Assembly: GCA_030646295.1 (NCBI GenBank)
Contig: JAUSND010000008.1
Coordinates: 115,291-179,290, forward strand
Length of the DNA stretch: 64,000 nt
Reading direction: 5' to 3'
Source: Moraxellaceae bacterium
GTDB taxonomy: Bacteria; Pseudomonadota; Gammaproteobacteria; Pseudomonadales; Moraxellaceae
Both the position numbers and the translations under genes were made by a program. The notes beneath the pieces are model-generated. The model worked only from the letters and a program-made list of their open reading frames with translations. It was not told the origin of the DNA and searched no databases. This document shows positions 9,601-18,687 of the stretch, one piece after another (positions within the stretch are counted from its first letter, which is position 1; each line of letters opens with the position of its first letter).

Positions 9601-10701
9601 ATGTCCGACACCAGCTTTGCCAAACGTCTCCTCGACAACCTGAGCACAGCGGTGCTCCATGTCGACGAGCACCTGATTGTCCGCTACCTGAATCCGGCGG
9701 CCGAGGCACTGCTGGCCGCCAGTCGCACCCGCGCCGTCAGCAATCCGGTCAGCGAATATCTGGTCGAGGTGGGCGACACCCCCATCAGCCTCACGCTGCG
9801 CCTTGCCCTGGCCAGCCTGCACCCGCTTACCAAGCGTGAAGCGCACCTTCGTGTCGGCCTGCAGGACATCGTCGTCGACTACACGGTTGCCCCGCTCATG
9901 ACGCCGGGGGAACCCGTCACCCTGCTGATCGAACTGCAGCCCATGGACCGCATGTTGCGCATTGCGCGTGAAGAGTCCCAGATTGCCAATCGTCAGGCCA
10001 CGCGTGCCCTGATCCGTGGCATGGCCCACGAAATCAAGAACCCGCTGGGCGGCATTCGTGGCGCCGCACAGCTGCTGGCCAAGGCGCCGGAGGGCAGCGA
10101 TCCGGGCGAGTACACCAGCATCATCATCGAGGAAGCCGATCGCCTGCGTAACCTGGCGGACCGCCTGCTTGGCCCGCGCGCCCTGCCGCGCATGCGGCTC
10201 GTCAACATCCACGAGTGCCTGGAGCGTGTGCGCACCCTCATTCTGGCGGAGGCCGACGGACAGGTGCAGATCAAGCTTGATTACGATCCGTCACTGCCGG
10301 AACTGAAAGCCGACCCGGACCAGCTGATCCAGGCCCTGCTCAACATTACCGGCAACGCCCTGCAGGCACTCATGGAGAACACCGGCGAGCAGGACACGCC
10401 CACCATCACCCTGCGCACACGCCCGCTGCGCCAGTTCACGATTGGCTCGGTGCGGCACCGCCTGGTGCTGCGCGTGGACATCATCGACAACGGCCCCGGC
10501 ATTCCCGAGGCCCTGCTCGAAACCATTTTCTATCCCATGATCAGCGGCCGCGCCAACGGCACCGGACTGGGCCTGTCGATTGCACAGGACATCGTGCACC
10601 AGTACCACGGCCTGATCGAGTGCGAGTCACGCCCCGGCCACACACAGTTCAGCATTCTGCTGCCGATGAACCTTGACCGCGACATGCCCACAACGCCATG
10701 A
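9601..10701 (+). CDS. glnL: nitrogen sensor kinase NtrB
   Basis: A 366-residue cytosolic histidine kinase/phosphatase that controls NtrC according to PII state. An N-terminal PAS domain (residues about 10-110) has no membrane segments. The H-box is MAHEIKNPLGGIRGAAQLL with the phosphorylated His near 143. The N-box is QALLNITGNALQAL, the G1 box DNGPGIP, and the G2 box GTGLGLSIA. The glnG gene follows within 35 bp, so the pair is one operon. Glutamine synthetase itself is not in the window. Confidence 0.95.
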   Translation: MSDTSFAKRLLDNLSTAVLHVDEHLIVRYLNPAAEALLAASRTRAVSNPVSEYLVEVGDTPISLTLRLALASLHPLTKREAHLRVGLQDIVVDYTVAPLMTPGEPVTLLIELQPMDRMLRIAREESQIANRQATRALIRGMAHEIKNPLGGIRGAAQLLAKAPEGSDPGEYTSIIIEEADRLRNLADRLLGPRALPRMRLVNIHECLERVRTLILAEADGQVQIKLDYDPSLPELKADPDQLIQALLNITGNALQALMENTGEQDTPTITLRTRPLRQFTIGSVRHRLVLRVDIIDNGPGIPEALLETIFYPMISGRANGTGLGLSIAQDIVHQYHGLIECESRPGHTQFSILLPMNLDRDMPTTP

Positions 10702-10735
10702 CCGCCACACGCATCTGCTTTACGGAGAGCTCCAA

Positions 10736-12172
10736 ATGAAAGCCGACAAGGTATGGATCATTGATGATGACCGCTCCATTCGCTGGGTACTGGAACGGGC
10801 GCTGGCACAGGAAGGCATGACCTCGACGGTATTCGACAACGGCAATGCCGTGCTGACGCGTCTTGCACGCGAACAGCCCGATGCCATCATCAGCGACATC
10901 CGCATGCCCGGCATCGACGGCATTGCCTTGCTGAGCAAGATCCGCGAATCACACCCCGACCTGCCCGTCATCATCATGACGGCGCATTCGGACCTTGATT
11001 CCGCCGTGTCGTCCTACCAGAGCGGTGCGTTTGAATACCTGCCCAAGCCGTTTGATGTCGACGATGCCATTGCACTGGTCAAGCGCGCTGTTGCCCATCA
11101 TCACGAGCAGCGTCAGGATGCCGCACCGGCGATTGCCGTTCCCAGCACCGACATCATCGGCGAATCGCCGGCGATGCAGGAAGTCTTCCGCGCCATCGGC
11201 CGTCTCTCGCACTCCAACATCACCGTGCTTATCAACGGCGAAAGCGGCACCGGCAAGGAGCTGGTCGCACATGCACTGCACCGTCACTCGCCGCGCAGCA
11301 GCGAACCGTTCATTGCACTGAACATGGCCGCCATTCCGAAAGACCTGATGGAGTCCGAGCTGTTCGGCCATGAAAAAGGAGCCTTTACCGGCGCCGGCTC
11401 CCTGCGTCAGGGCCGCTTCGAGCAGGCCAACGACGGCACACTGTTCCTGGATGAAATCGGTGACATGCCGCTCGACACCCAGACTCGCCTGCTGCGCGTG
11501 CTGGCCGACGGGGAATTCTACCGCGTCGGCGGACACACGCCGGTCAAGGTGGATGTGCGCATCATCGCCGCCACGCACCAGAACCTGGAAAAGCTGGTCG
11601 CCGACGGCAAGTTCCGTGAAGATCTTTTTCACCGCCTGAACGTGATTCGTGTGCACATTCCGCGCCTGCGTGACCGGCGCGAAGACATCCCGATGCTGGC
11701 CGCCTATTTCCTTGCGCGTGCCGCCAAGGAAATGAGTGTCGAACCGAAAACCTTGCGCCCGGAAACCGCTGAACTGCTGCAGCAGTTGCCATGGCCCGGC
11801 AATGTGCGTCAGCTGGAAAACACCTGTCGCTGGCTGACCGTCATGGCCTCGGGCCGTGAAATCCTGATTGGTGATCTGCCGCCCGAACTGATGCAGCGCA
11901 ATGACAACGACCAGTTCTCGCATGCACAGGACTGGGAGCAGGGACTGGCCAACTGGGCACGCAAGGCCCTCACTGCCGGCGAAACCCCGCTGCTGGATAC
12001 GGCACTGCCGGCATTTGAAAAAGTGATGATTACGGTCGCGCTCAATTTCACTGGCGGACGCCGTCGTGATGCCTCGAAACTGCTGGGCTGGGGACGCAAC
12101 ACCCTGACGCGCAAAATACAGGAACTCAAACTGACGTTTGCCGATGACGATGAGGGTGATGAAGGGGAATGA
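10736..12172 (+). CDS. glnG: nitrogen response regulator NtrC
   Basis: A 478-residue sigma-54 activator. The receiver domain at residues 1-115 has the phospho-Asp in IISDIRMPGIDG. The AAA+ domain has Walker A GESGTGKE, the sigma-54 contact loop GAFTGA, and LFLDEIGDMP. The C-terminal Fis-type helix-turn-helix is RRRDASKLLGWGRNTLTRKIQEL. The start at 10736 (MKADKVWIIDDD) follows a GGAG. An upstream in-frame start inside glnL is unlikely. It forms a two-gene operon with glnL. Confidence 0.97.
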   Translation: MKADKVWIIDDDRSIRWVLERALAQEGMTSTVFDNGNAVLTRLAREQPDAIISDIRMPGIDGIALLSKIRESHPDLPVIIMTAHSDLDSAVSSYQSGAFEYLPKPFDVDDAIALVKRAVAHHHEQRQDAAPAIAVPSTDIIGESPAMQEVFRAIGRLSHSNITVLINGESGTGKELVAHALHRHSPRSSEPFIALNMAAIPKDLMESELFGHEKGAFTGAGSLRQGRFEQANDGTLFLDEIGDMPLDTQTRLLRVLADGEFYRVGGHTPVKVDVRIIAATHQNLEKLVADGKFREDLFHRLNVIRVHIPRLRDRREDIPMLAAYFLARAAKEMSVEPKTLRPETAELLQQLPWPGNVRQLENTCRWLTVMASGREILIGDLPPELMQRNDNDQFSHAQDWEQGLANWARKALTAGETPLLDTALPAFEKVMITVALNFTGGRRRDASKLLGWGRNTLTRKIQELKLTFADDDEGDEGE

Positions 12173-12207
12173 AACGGCACTGGCCAGCGGCGGTAGCTGG
12201 CCAGTCA

Positions 12208-12240
12208 GTAAAAAGCGTCAGTCACCCTGACGCTTTTTAC
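12208..12240. terminator. bidirectional terminator overlapping the DUF3106 stop codon
   Basis: A 14-bp perfect stem GTAAAAAGCGTCAG / CTGACGCTTTTTAC with a 5-base loop, between glnG and the DUF3106 gene. The left arm carries the minus-strand TGA at 12218-12220, and the right arm encodes the final K-K-R-Q of the DUF3106 protein. Confidence 0.92.
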
Positions 12241-12727
12241 CATTCTGGTCACCGCGTTCATCGCCGTTGCGCGATTCTTTCTTTTCTTTCTTGTCACGCT
12301 TCTCGCCACGCGGTGGCGGCCCGCCACCATCGGCCCGTTCTTCATGCTGGCGACGGCGCAATGCCTGCCGTTCTTCCGGACTCATCTGCTGCCATTTGTC
12401 GCGCATGGCACGCCGCTCTTCTTCCGGCATTTCACGCCACTTGTTGTAGCGCTTCTTCACTTCGGCCTGTTCTTCCGGAGACAGTTTCTGGAAGCGCTCA
12501 TAGCGCTCCATGAGCTCTTCCCGTTTTTCCGGGGGCAACGACTGCCAGCGCTGGATGCGCTCGCGCTCCTGTGCCGACATGTCCTGGGCATCCCGGCCGC
12601 CGGGCGGCCCCTTGTCAGCCAGCACCAGCGGACTGCCCAGCACCAGCACTCCCAAAGCACAGCCACGGATGACGGCTGCCCATGTGCGCTTGTCACGACG
12701 CCGTACTGCATTCATCTCAACCACCAT
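12218..12727 (-). CDS. DUF3106 secreted, highly charged protein
   Basis: A 169-residue protein with an N-terminal membrane/signal segment (VIRGCALGVLVLGSPLVLA). Repeated helical heptad-like units follow: W-x-x-L-P-P-E-K-R-E-E-L, FQKLSPEEQAEVKKRY, WREMPEEERRAM and WQQMSPEERQAL. The tail is Lys/Arg/Glu/Gly-rich. This repeat pattern is the DUF3106 signature. The ATG at 12727 overlaps the previous gene by 11 bases and is preceded by GGAGGAG. It is the third gene of the sigma/DUF3619/DUF3106 operon known from several beta- and gammaproteobacteria. Its function is unknown, but the fold suggests a Spy/CpxP-like periplasmic stress protein (inference). Confidence 0.85.
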   Translation of the reverse strand: MVVEMNAVRRRDKRTWAAVIRGCALGVLVLGSPLVLADKGPPGGRDAQDMSAQERERIQRWQSLPPEKREELMERYERFQKLSPEEQAEVKKRYNKWREMPEEERRAMRDKWQQMSPEERQALRRRQHEERADGGGPPPRGEKRDKKEKKESRNGDERGDQNGKKRQGD

Positions 12728-13076
12728 TCGTCTCCTCCCCCAGTGCCAGCAACAAATCCATGTCTTCCAGCAACTGCGGGTCCACAGACGGCATTGCCGC
12801 CAGATTCACTACCGACACCGACGATGACGCCGGTGTACGCATATTGGGCAGGACCACCACCACCGCCACGCTGGCTGCCAGGGCAAAGCCTCCCGCCAGC
12901 AACCATGTCTGCGTCCAGCGCCTGTGGCCGGCGCCCGACAGGGCCTGGGCACGCGTGGCCGCCAGGGCTGCATCGAGCATGGGATCATGCCGTTCGGCGG
13001 CACGATTGAGCGTCTCGCGCAGGGTACTGGCGAGCACCTGGTCTTCCGCCGTCATCGGCTGCGATTCGCGTTTCAT
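12717..13076 (-). CDS. DUF3619-like single-pass membrane protein, putative anti-sigma partner
   Basis: A 119-residue protein. An N-terminal cytoplasmic helix region (EDQVLASTLRETLNRAAER) precedes one transmembrane segment (LLAGGFALAASVAVVVVLP, about residues 58-78). A short periplasmic C-terminus contains DPQLLEDMDLLLALGEE. The start overlaps the sigma-factor stop (ATGA), and the end overlaps the DUF3106 start. Size, topology and coupling to an ECF sigma gene suggest a role in restraining it. No zinc-binding HxxxCxxC motif is seen, so it is not a classic ZAS anti-sigma. Confidence 0.8.
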   Translation of the reverse strand: MKRESQPMTAEDQVLASTLRETLNRAAERHDPMLDAALAATRAQALSGAGHRRWTQTWLLAGGFALAASVAVVVVLPNMRTPASSSVSVVNLAAMPSVDPQLLEDMDLLLALGEETNGG

Positions 13077-13612
13077 TCCGTTTCCTCCAGTCGGGCCCGC
13101 AATGCATGCATGGCTCGCGACAGATGTGTCTTCACGCTGCCCTCGGAGCAGTCCATGGCCTCTGCGGTGGCTGCCGTATCCAGACCTTCCCAGATACGCA
13201 GCATGAAAGCCTGCTGCTGGCGCAGCGGCAGGTCGCCCAGCACCGCCAGCACGGTATCCATGTCGCGCGCGCGCTCCAGCAGCAGGGCCGGGTCGGAGCT
13301 TTTCAGCTCGGGCACATCGGCCCAGGGATCGGCGTCGTCGTCATCCGACGGCGAGCTCAGCCAGCCAAACCAGCGCCCTCGCCGGGTCCGGGTGCGGTGC
13401 CAGTCCATGATGCGGCTTTGCAGGATGGTCTGGAACAACGGCCCCCATTCGGCAGCCGGCCGGTCTCGGTAACGAGCCGTCAGCGCCAGCATGCTGTCCT
13501 GCACGATATCCAGCGCCGCCTCGCGGTCACGCGTGGAGATCTCGGCCATGATCTGGGCACGCCGGCCGACACTGCGCAAAAAGGCATCCAGACTCAGAGG
13601 GGCGGCAGACAT
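13073..13612 (-). CDS. ECF-type RNA polymerase sigma factor
   Basis: A 179-residue sigma factor. Region 2 is DREAALDIVQDSMLALTARY followed by a tryptophan-rich DNA-melting helix (LFQTILQSRIMDWHRTR). The linker is acidic (PSDDDDADPWADVP). Region 4 is LPLRQQQAFMLRIWEGLD with the helix-turn-helix TAEAMDCSEGSVKTHLSRAM. The start at 13612 (MSAAPLSLDAFLRS) gives the normal family length, though no strong ribosome site is seen. The open frame continues upstream to 13912 across trmL sequence and is not credible. It is the first gene of the three-gene operon. Confidence 0.9.
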   Translation of the reverse strand: MSAAPLSLDAFLRSVGRRAQIMAEISTRDREAALDIVQDSMLALTARYRDRPAAEWGPLFQTILQSRIMDWHRTRTRRGRWFGWLSSPSDDDDADPWADVPELKSSDPALLLERARDMDTVLAVLGDLPLRQQQAFMLRIWEGLDTAATAEAMDCSEGSVKTHLSRAMHALRARLEETE

Positions 13613-13784
13613 GGTTTCGGGTTCACGACCGGGCAAAGGCTTACCATACGCAAGCGCAACGGCCGGAACAACCTGCTCCACCCTTTCTGTCCCTGCCCGC
13701 ATGGACACATCCTTCTGTTTGGTCATGTCAGGGTTAACGCGCCAGCCCTGCATCCGTTGACAGTGAATGCAGTACAATTCGCGC

Positions 13785-14249
13785 ATGATCCATATCGTCC
13801 TGTTCCAGCCGGAAATTCCCGGCAATACCGGCAACATCATCAGGCTGTGCGCCAACACCGGTGCGCGCCTGCATCTTGTCCGTCCGCTGGGGTTTGAGCT
13901 GGAGGACAGCAAGCTGAAACGGGCCGGGCTCGACTATCACGAATGGGCCGAACTGCAGGTGCATGATTCACTGGCGATGGCACTCGCCACCCTGCCAGGT
14001 TGCCGCGTCTTTGCCATGACGACCAAGGGCAGTCAGCCCTTTCACACGCTGCAGGTGCAACACAACGACGTGTTTGTGTTCGGCCCGGAAACGCGCGGCC
14101 TGCCGGCGGATGTGCTGGAGGACTTCACGCCGGAGCGCCGCCTGCGCCTGCCCATGCGCCCGGACAGCCGCAGCCTCAACCTGTCCAACAGCGCCGCCGT
14201 GGTGGTGTACGAAGCCTGGCGCCAGCTTGGCTTTGACGGCGGCAGCTGA
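13785..14249 (+). CDS. trmL: tRNA (cytidine(34)-2'-O)-methyltransferase
   Basis: A 154-residue SPOUT methyltransferase that methylates the wobble nucleoside of tRNA-Leu. SPOUT knot motifs are NTGNIIRLC near residue 14, FGPETRGLP near 100, and the C-terminal [19 protein letters not shown]. The start [14 protein letters not shown] is the family N-terminus. It is divergent from the sigma operon with 172 bp between. Confidence 0.95.
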   Translation: MIHIVLFQPEIPGNTGNIIRLCANTGARLHLVRPLGFELEDSKLKRAGLDYHEWAELQVHDSLAMALATLPGCRVFAMTTKGSQPFHTLQVQHNDVFVFGPETRGLPADVLEDFTPERRLRLPMRPDSRSLNLSNSAAVVVYEAWRQLGFDGGS

Positions 14250-14280
14250 GCAACGGCGACGCGCGCTGACCGCAAGGGAC

Positions 14281-15072
14281 TTACGGTCTTGGCGCGGCGC
14301 TGCCGAGGAACTCGTTCTGCAGCCGCTGCCATGCCGGTGATTCACGCTCCCGGGCAATGGCCTCCCACAACCGCTCGCCCTCGGCGCTGCGCACCGCCAT
14401 GAACGGCAGGGAATAAACCAGGAAAAAGTCCTTCTGGGCAATCGGTAACGGCAACATTTCCAGGACCGCGCCCAGTTCGGCGCTTTTGCGCAGCAAATGC
14501 ATACCCTCTTCCGACTTGAGCACGGCAGCGTCCAGCTCCTTGTCCCTGAGCGCCAACAGGATGTCTGCGGGGCCATAGCGGCTCTGGTCCACTTGCGTCA
14601 GGCCCACTTCGCGCAGGCGTCGCGTAATGGCAAAGGAGCCACTGGGAACGCCGACCGGCCCCGACACTTTCAGCGTGTTGCCGTCCCACTGCGCCGTTCC
14701 TGACTTGCGCTGAAACAGGTGATAGCCGCTATGCATCAGGCGACGCTCGCCATCAGGCTTGCCGTCGCGCATGGGAAAGCGGGCAAAGGCCTGGCGCTCG
14801 GGAATGAAACTGGAATTGAAGGCGCCGTCCATGCGCCCGTCGGACAGGCGCAGCAGGCAATGGCCCCAGCGCATGTAATGAAACTGCACGGGAGTGCCGC
14901 TGCGGGCTGACGCCCGCTCGATGAGCAACTGGTTCAGTCCGGGACGATCAACCAGCACCCAGGGATAATCGCCCTGGTTGCTGGCGCACAGGCGCAGTGG
15001 TGCCGGCGCGGCGTGCGCCATTGATGCCACCGCCAGCGCACACCACATGAGACACCAACGGCATCCGTGCAT
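14281..15072 (-). CDS. periplasmic substrate-binding protein (SBP family 3-like)
   Basis: A 263-residue secreted protein with signal peptide MHGCRWCLMWCALAVASMAHA, then APAPLRLCASNQGDYPWV and the two-lobed binding-protein pattern (GLNQLLIERAS; RYGPADILLALRDKELDAAVLKSEEGM). No transporter permease or ATPase gene is adjacent, so it may be an orphan sensor-type protein rather than an ABC component. The ATG at 15072 follows GGGAG. The ligand is unknown. Confidence 0.75.
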   Translation of the reverse strand: MHGCRWCLMWCALAVASMAHAAPAPLRLCASNQGDYPWVLVDRPGLNQLLIERASARSGTPVQFHYMRWGHCLLRLSDGRMDGAFNSSFIPERQAFARFPMRDGKPDGERRLMHSGYHLFQRKSGTAQWDGNTLKVSGPVGVPSGSFAITRRLREVGLTQVDQSRYGPADILLALRDKELDAAVLKSEEGMHLLRKSAELGAVLEMLPLPIAQKDFFLVYSLPFMAVRSAEGERLWEAIARERESPAWQRLQNEFLGSAAPRP

Positions 15073-15200
15073 GAACACTCCCTGACGATGGCGCCCGCAG
15101 GAACCGCGAACACCCCATCGTCACTCATGCCGCCAACAATAAAGGCGGATTGCAGACCACTGCAACCCGCCCCTTTGTCACACCGACTGTGTCGCCAGAC

Positions 15201-16049
15201 TTACACCACTCCCACGCCACCCAGCTTCTTGCTGCGGCGCTTGGCGCCCATTTCCAGCAGGCGCTGGTAAGACGTTGGCAGGATGCGCTGCATCATGTCG
15301 ATTGCCACGGCATCCGGCCCGATCAGCAGGCGGCGGCTGTTCTTCATGATGGCACCGACCACGGCTGCGGCGGCTTTTTCCGGCGTGGTGATGAAGGCCT
15401 TTTCGAAGTCACGCGTGGACTTCTCGTCCACCAGACCCTTGGTCTCGGTGACGCGGGCATTGCGGGCGATATTGGTCTTGATGCCACCCGGGTGCACACA
15501 GGTCACGCCAATGTTGAGGCCGGCAATTTCCATTTCTTCACGCAGGGCCTCGGTGAAACCCTTCACGGCAAACTTGGCGGCGTTGTAGGCGGACTGTGTC
15601 GGCACGGCGATCAGGCCAAACACGCTGGACACGTTGACGATGGCGCCTTCGCCGGCGGTCTTGATGTGCGGCAGGAAGGCCTTGGTGCCATACACCACGC
15701 CCCAGAAATTGATGCCCATCAGCCATTCGAAATCGTCGTACTGCATGTCTTCAACGGTTGCGCCCAGCGCTACGCCGGCATTGTTGAAGATGATGTTGAC
15801 GAGGCCGTGCTCGCGCACGACATCATCCGCCCAGGCATACATCTGCTCACGGCTGGCCACGTCGACGCGCTTGGAGGTGACTTTCACGCCATGCGTGCGG
15901 CACTGCTCGACGGTTTCTGCCAGACCCTTCTCGTTCACGTCGGACAGGGCGAGGTGGCAGCCCTTGCTGGCCATGAGGATGGCAGTGGCACGACCGATAC
16001 CGGAACCCGCACCCGTGATGGCGGCAACCTTGTCTTTCAGCGTCTTCAT
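15201..16049 (-). CDS. SDR family oxidoreductase
   Basis: A 282-residue classical short-chain dehydrogenase. The NAD(P) motif is TGAGSGIG, the central motif NNAG, and the catalytic Y-N-A-A-K lies in QSAYNAAKFAVKGFTEAL. The C-terminal part (EMEIAGLNIGVTCVHPGGIKTNIARNARV) and the Lys/Arg tail RRSKKLGG resemble the lipid-metabolism SDR group. The start at 16049 follows AGGAAACGAATC. It is divergent from a TetR regulator over 213 bp, which probably controls it. Confidence 0.9.
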   Translation of the reverse strand: MKTLKDKVAAITGAGSGIGRATAILMASKGCHLALSDVNEKGLAETVEQCRTHGVKVTSKRVDVASREQMYAWADDVVREHGLVNIIFNNAGVALGATVEDMQYDDFEWLMGINFWGVVYGTKAFLPHIKTAGEGAIVNVSSVFGLIAVPTQSAYNAAKFAVKGFTEALREEMEIAGLNIGVTCVHPGGIKTNIARNARVTETKGLVDEKSTRDFEKAFITTPEKAAAAVVGAIMKNSRRLLIGPDAVAIDMMQRILPTSYQRLLEMGAKRRSKKLGGVGVV

Positions 16050-16262
16050 GATTCGTTTCCTGAGGCATTGGAGAGGAACAGGGCCGGAGGGGCTGGTCTT
16101 GTGACCGGGCATCCCATCTGGCAACATGGGTTGTCACATTACGAGCCGCCCCCTGACCTGTCAACCACTGCCGGGGCCACTTTCCGTCATTTCAGGCCAA
16201 GTAGCAGGGAGCACGACCCGACATGAGCAGCCACACATGAACCAGCCGATGGAAGCCACACG

Positions 16263-16892
16263 ATGAGCGAACCAGCCACCCGCCGCTACCGGGGCGCCAG
16301 TGCAGAACAGCGCCAGCATGAGCGTCGCGCCAAACTGCTGGACGCCGGACTGAAAGTGTACGGCGACATCGGTTACCACGCGGCGACAGTGCGCGGCATC
16401 TGTCACGAGGCCGGCCTCACCGAACGCTATTTCTACGAGTCATTTGCCAACAGCGAGGACCTGCTCTGCGCGGTGTACGAGCAGGTGATTGCCAGCCAGC
16501 GCGAGCGCATGGTGGCCGCCATTGCGGCGGCGGTACCGGATCACGCCGCCATGATACGTGCAGGCCTGACGGCCTTTCTGGCATTCGTGCAGGAAAGTCC
16601 TGCCAGTGCGCGGGTGCAGTTTCTGGAAGTACTGGGCGTGAGTCCGCGTGTCGACCAGCTTTATCGCCGCGCCATCGAAACATTTGCGCAACTGTTACGC
16701 GGACTGAGCGAGGGCAACAGCACGCTGGCGCGCAACGTCGACATGGATACGCTGTCGGTGGGTCTGGTGGGTGCCATGGTCGGCATTGGTTCGCGCTGGA
16801 TGCTGTCAGGTTTTGCGCAACCACTGGAGGATGTTGTCACCACCTCGCACATCATTTTTTCCGGCGTGATGGAACAGTTGCAGCGCGCCTGA
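16263..16892 (+). CDS. TetR/AcrR family transcriptional regulator
   Basis: A 209-residue regulator. The N-terminal helix-turn-helix is LLDAGLKVYGDIGYHAATVRGICHEAGLTERYFYESF (described piecewise: helix 1 LLDAGLKVYG, recognition helix TERYFYESF). The C-terminal domain is a helical ligand pocket. The divergent SDR gene at 15201-16049 is the obvious target candidate. The inducer may be an acyl-CoA or fatty acid, as for many TetR genes beside SDRs (inference). Confidence 0.9.
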   Translation: MSEPATRRYRGASAEQRQHERRAKLLDAGLKVYGDIGYHAATVRGICHEAGLTERYFYESFANSEDLLCAVYEQVIASQRERMVAAIAAAVPDHAAMIRAGLTAFLAFVQESPASARVQFLEVLGVSPRVDQLYRRAIETFAQLLRGLSEGNSTLARNVDMDTLSVGLVGAMVGIGSRWMLSGFAQPLEDVVTTSHIIFSGVMEQLQRA

Positions 16893-16928
16893 AATCAGCC
16901 GGCGTTACCCGGCGGGTTTCACATGCCG

Positions 16929-17627
16929 TCAGCGGGGAATGCTCACGTAATTCATGCGCCGCTGAATGATGCGGGTCTTGCGCAGCAAGCGGCGATCACT
17001 GCGGTTCTTGTCGTAATAGCGCGGATTCGGCACCATCGCGGCGAGCTTGGCCGCCTCTCCCGCCGACAGGTTTTTGGCTGACTTCTTGTAGTAATGGCGG
17101 GCCGCTGCTTCCGCCCCGAATACGCCATCACCCCACTCGATCACATTCAGGTAAATCTCGAAAATTCGGCGCTTGCTCATGATGTTCTCCATCATGAGCG
17201 TGATCATGGCCTCTTCCGCCTTGCGCCATGGCGTGCGCTTGCCGGAAAGAAAAAGATTCTTGGCCAGCTGCTGGGAAATGGTGGAGCCCCCCGCCACTAT
17301 CTTTCCCTTCTTCAGGTTTTTTTCCCACGCATCCTGCATGCCTTCCCAGTCAAAACCTTCGTGCTGCAGGAATTTTGCATCCTCGGACGCAATGACGGCA
17401 CGCTTGAGGTTTCTTGATATTTTTGCATACGGCACCCATTTGTGATGCAGCTCGGCATCGGGGTCCTTGTCCTGCAGGACATCCAGGCGCGCTTCCATGA
17501 AGGCCGACGTGGACGGATTATGTTGCACCCACCAGAGGACATGCCCCACCAGCCAGAGCTGATAACACAGCACCAGCCCGACAACGACGAGCACAAGACG
17601 CCAGAAAAAATGACGGGTAAGGACCAT
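16929..17627 (-). CDS. mtgA: monofunctional peptidoglycan transglycosylase
   Basis: A 232-residue GT51 glycosyltransferase that polymerises lipid II. One N-terminal membrane anchor (FFWRLVLVVVGLVLCYQLWLV) is followed by the GT51 motifs. These are ASEDAKFLQHEGFDWEG (catalytic Glu), GGSTISQQLAKNLFL, RKAEEAMITLMME, and KRRIFEIYLNVIEWGDGVFGAEAAA. There is no transpeptidase domain, which defines MtgA. The start at 17627 has only a weak ribosome site. Confidence 0.95.
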   Translation of the reverse strand: MVLTRHFFWRLVLVVVGLVLCYQLWLVGHVLWWVQHNPSTSAFMEARLDVLQDKDPDAELHHKWVPYAKISRNLKRAVIASEDAKFLQHEGFDWEGMQDAWEKNLKKGKIVAGGSTISQQLAKNLFLSGKRTPWRKAEEAMITLMMENIMSKRRIFEIYLNVIEWGDGVFGAEAAARHYYKKSAKNLSAGEAAKLAAMVPNPRYYDKNRSDRRLLRKTRIIQRRMNYVSIPR

Positions 17628-17714
17628 GGCAGGAACACGCAGGAGGAAAGGCGCGTATTGAAACGGTTTTCCGGCAGGGAAGAAACACTCCGGCGCCGAT
17701 TGCACGCCGAAAGG

Positions 17715-18587
17715 TTAGCGCGCCGGCAGGGGAATGCGGTCGGTTTCGCCCGGCACGTCCGGGAAGCGGCCCTCGGCCCAGTCACAGCGCGCCTGCTCGA
17801 TCAGGGCCGGATCACTGGATACCAGGTTCCACCACATGTGCCGGGGCGCATCGAGCGGCGCGCCACCCAGCAGCATCAGGCGGGCATCGGCATCGGCCTC
17901 GATGCACACCGGCTGCCCCGGCTGCAGCACCGCAAGCCGGTCCAGAGGCAACACTTCTTTGCCAATGCGGACAATGCCCGCGACCGGGTATATCGCGCGC
18001 TCTTCATGCTCGACCGACAGCATGAAACTCGCACCGGCCTGCACCTGCAGGTCGGCGTAGAACAGGGGCGACAGTGCATGCACGGGACTGCGCAAACCAA
18101 ACGCCTCGCCTGCAATCAGCAACAGTGTATTGCCGCGTCCGTCGAGCCGGGGCAGGCTGTCCGCCGGGCAATGCTGAAAGGCCGGATCACACTGCTCATG
18201 TTCACGCGGCAAGGCCACCCAGAACTGCAGGCCGTTCGCCTGCGAACCCTTTTCGCGATGCGTCGCGGGGGTGCGCTCGGAGTGCACGATGCCGCGCCCG
18301 GCCGTCATCCAGTTCACATCGCCCGGCAGGATTTCCTGCACCGTGCCGAGTGAATCGCGGTGCATGAGGGCGCCCTCGAACAGGTAGGTCACCGTGGCCA
18401 GACCGATATGCGGATGTGGCCGTACATCCACCCCTTCGCCCGGCGCAAAGACTGCCGGCCCCATGTGATCAAAGAAAATGAACGGCCCGACGGCACGGCA
18501 ACTGGCTGCGGGCAACAGGCGCCGCACCGTGAAACCGCCCAGATCCCGCGTGTGCGGCGACAGCAAATGTCGAACAACAGAGCTCAT
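17715..18587 (-). CDS. pirin family protein
   Basis: A 290-residue bicupin. The N-terminal cupin holds the pirin metal ligands: RPHPHIGLATVTYLFEG (two His), GDVNWMTAGRGIVHSE (His and Glu). FFDHMGP is the family signature. The C-terminal cupin covers about residues 170-270. Bacterial pirins are quercetinase-like or regulatory proteins, and which applies is not visible. It is on the same strand as mtgA, 87 bp upstream. Confidence 0.93.
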   Translation of the reverse strand: MSSVVRHLLSPHTRDLGGFTVRRLLPAASCRAVGPFIFFDHMGPAVFAPGEGVDVRPHPHIGLATVTYLFEGALMHRDSLGTVQEILPGDVNWMTAGRGIVHSERTPATHREKGSQANGLQFWVALPREHEQCDPAFQHCPADSLPRLDGRGNTLLLIAGEAFGLRSPVHALSPLFYADLQVQAGASFMLSVEHEERAIYPVAGIVRIGKEVLPLDRLAVLQPGQPVCIEADADARLMLLGGAPLDAPRHMWWNLVSSDPALIEQARCDWAEGRFPDVPGETDRIPLPAR

Positions 18588-18687
18588 GGCAAGGTCTCCC
18601 GGTAATGCATCCAGTCTGGATCACCCGTGCGCCTTGCGCCAGCCGGAACCGGCGCCTTGCACTGGGCGCACTGCACTGGCAGCGGCA

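Noticed and set aside
13613..13912. 100-residue N-terminal extension of the ECF sigma factor
   Set aside because: It overlaps the trmL start region on the other strand and makes the protein far longer than the family.
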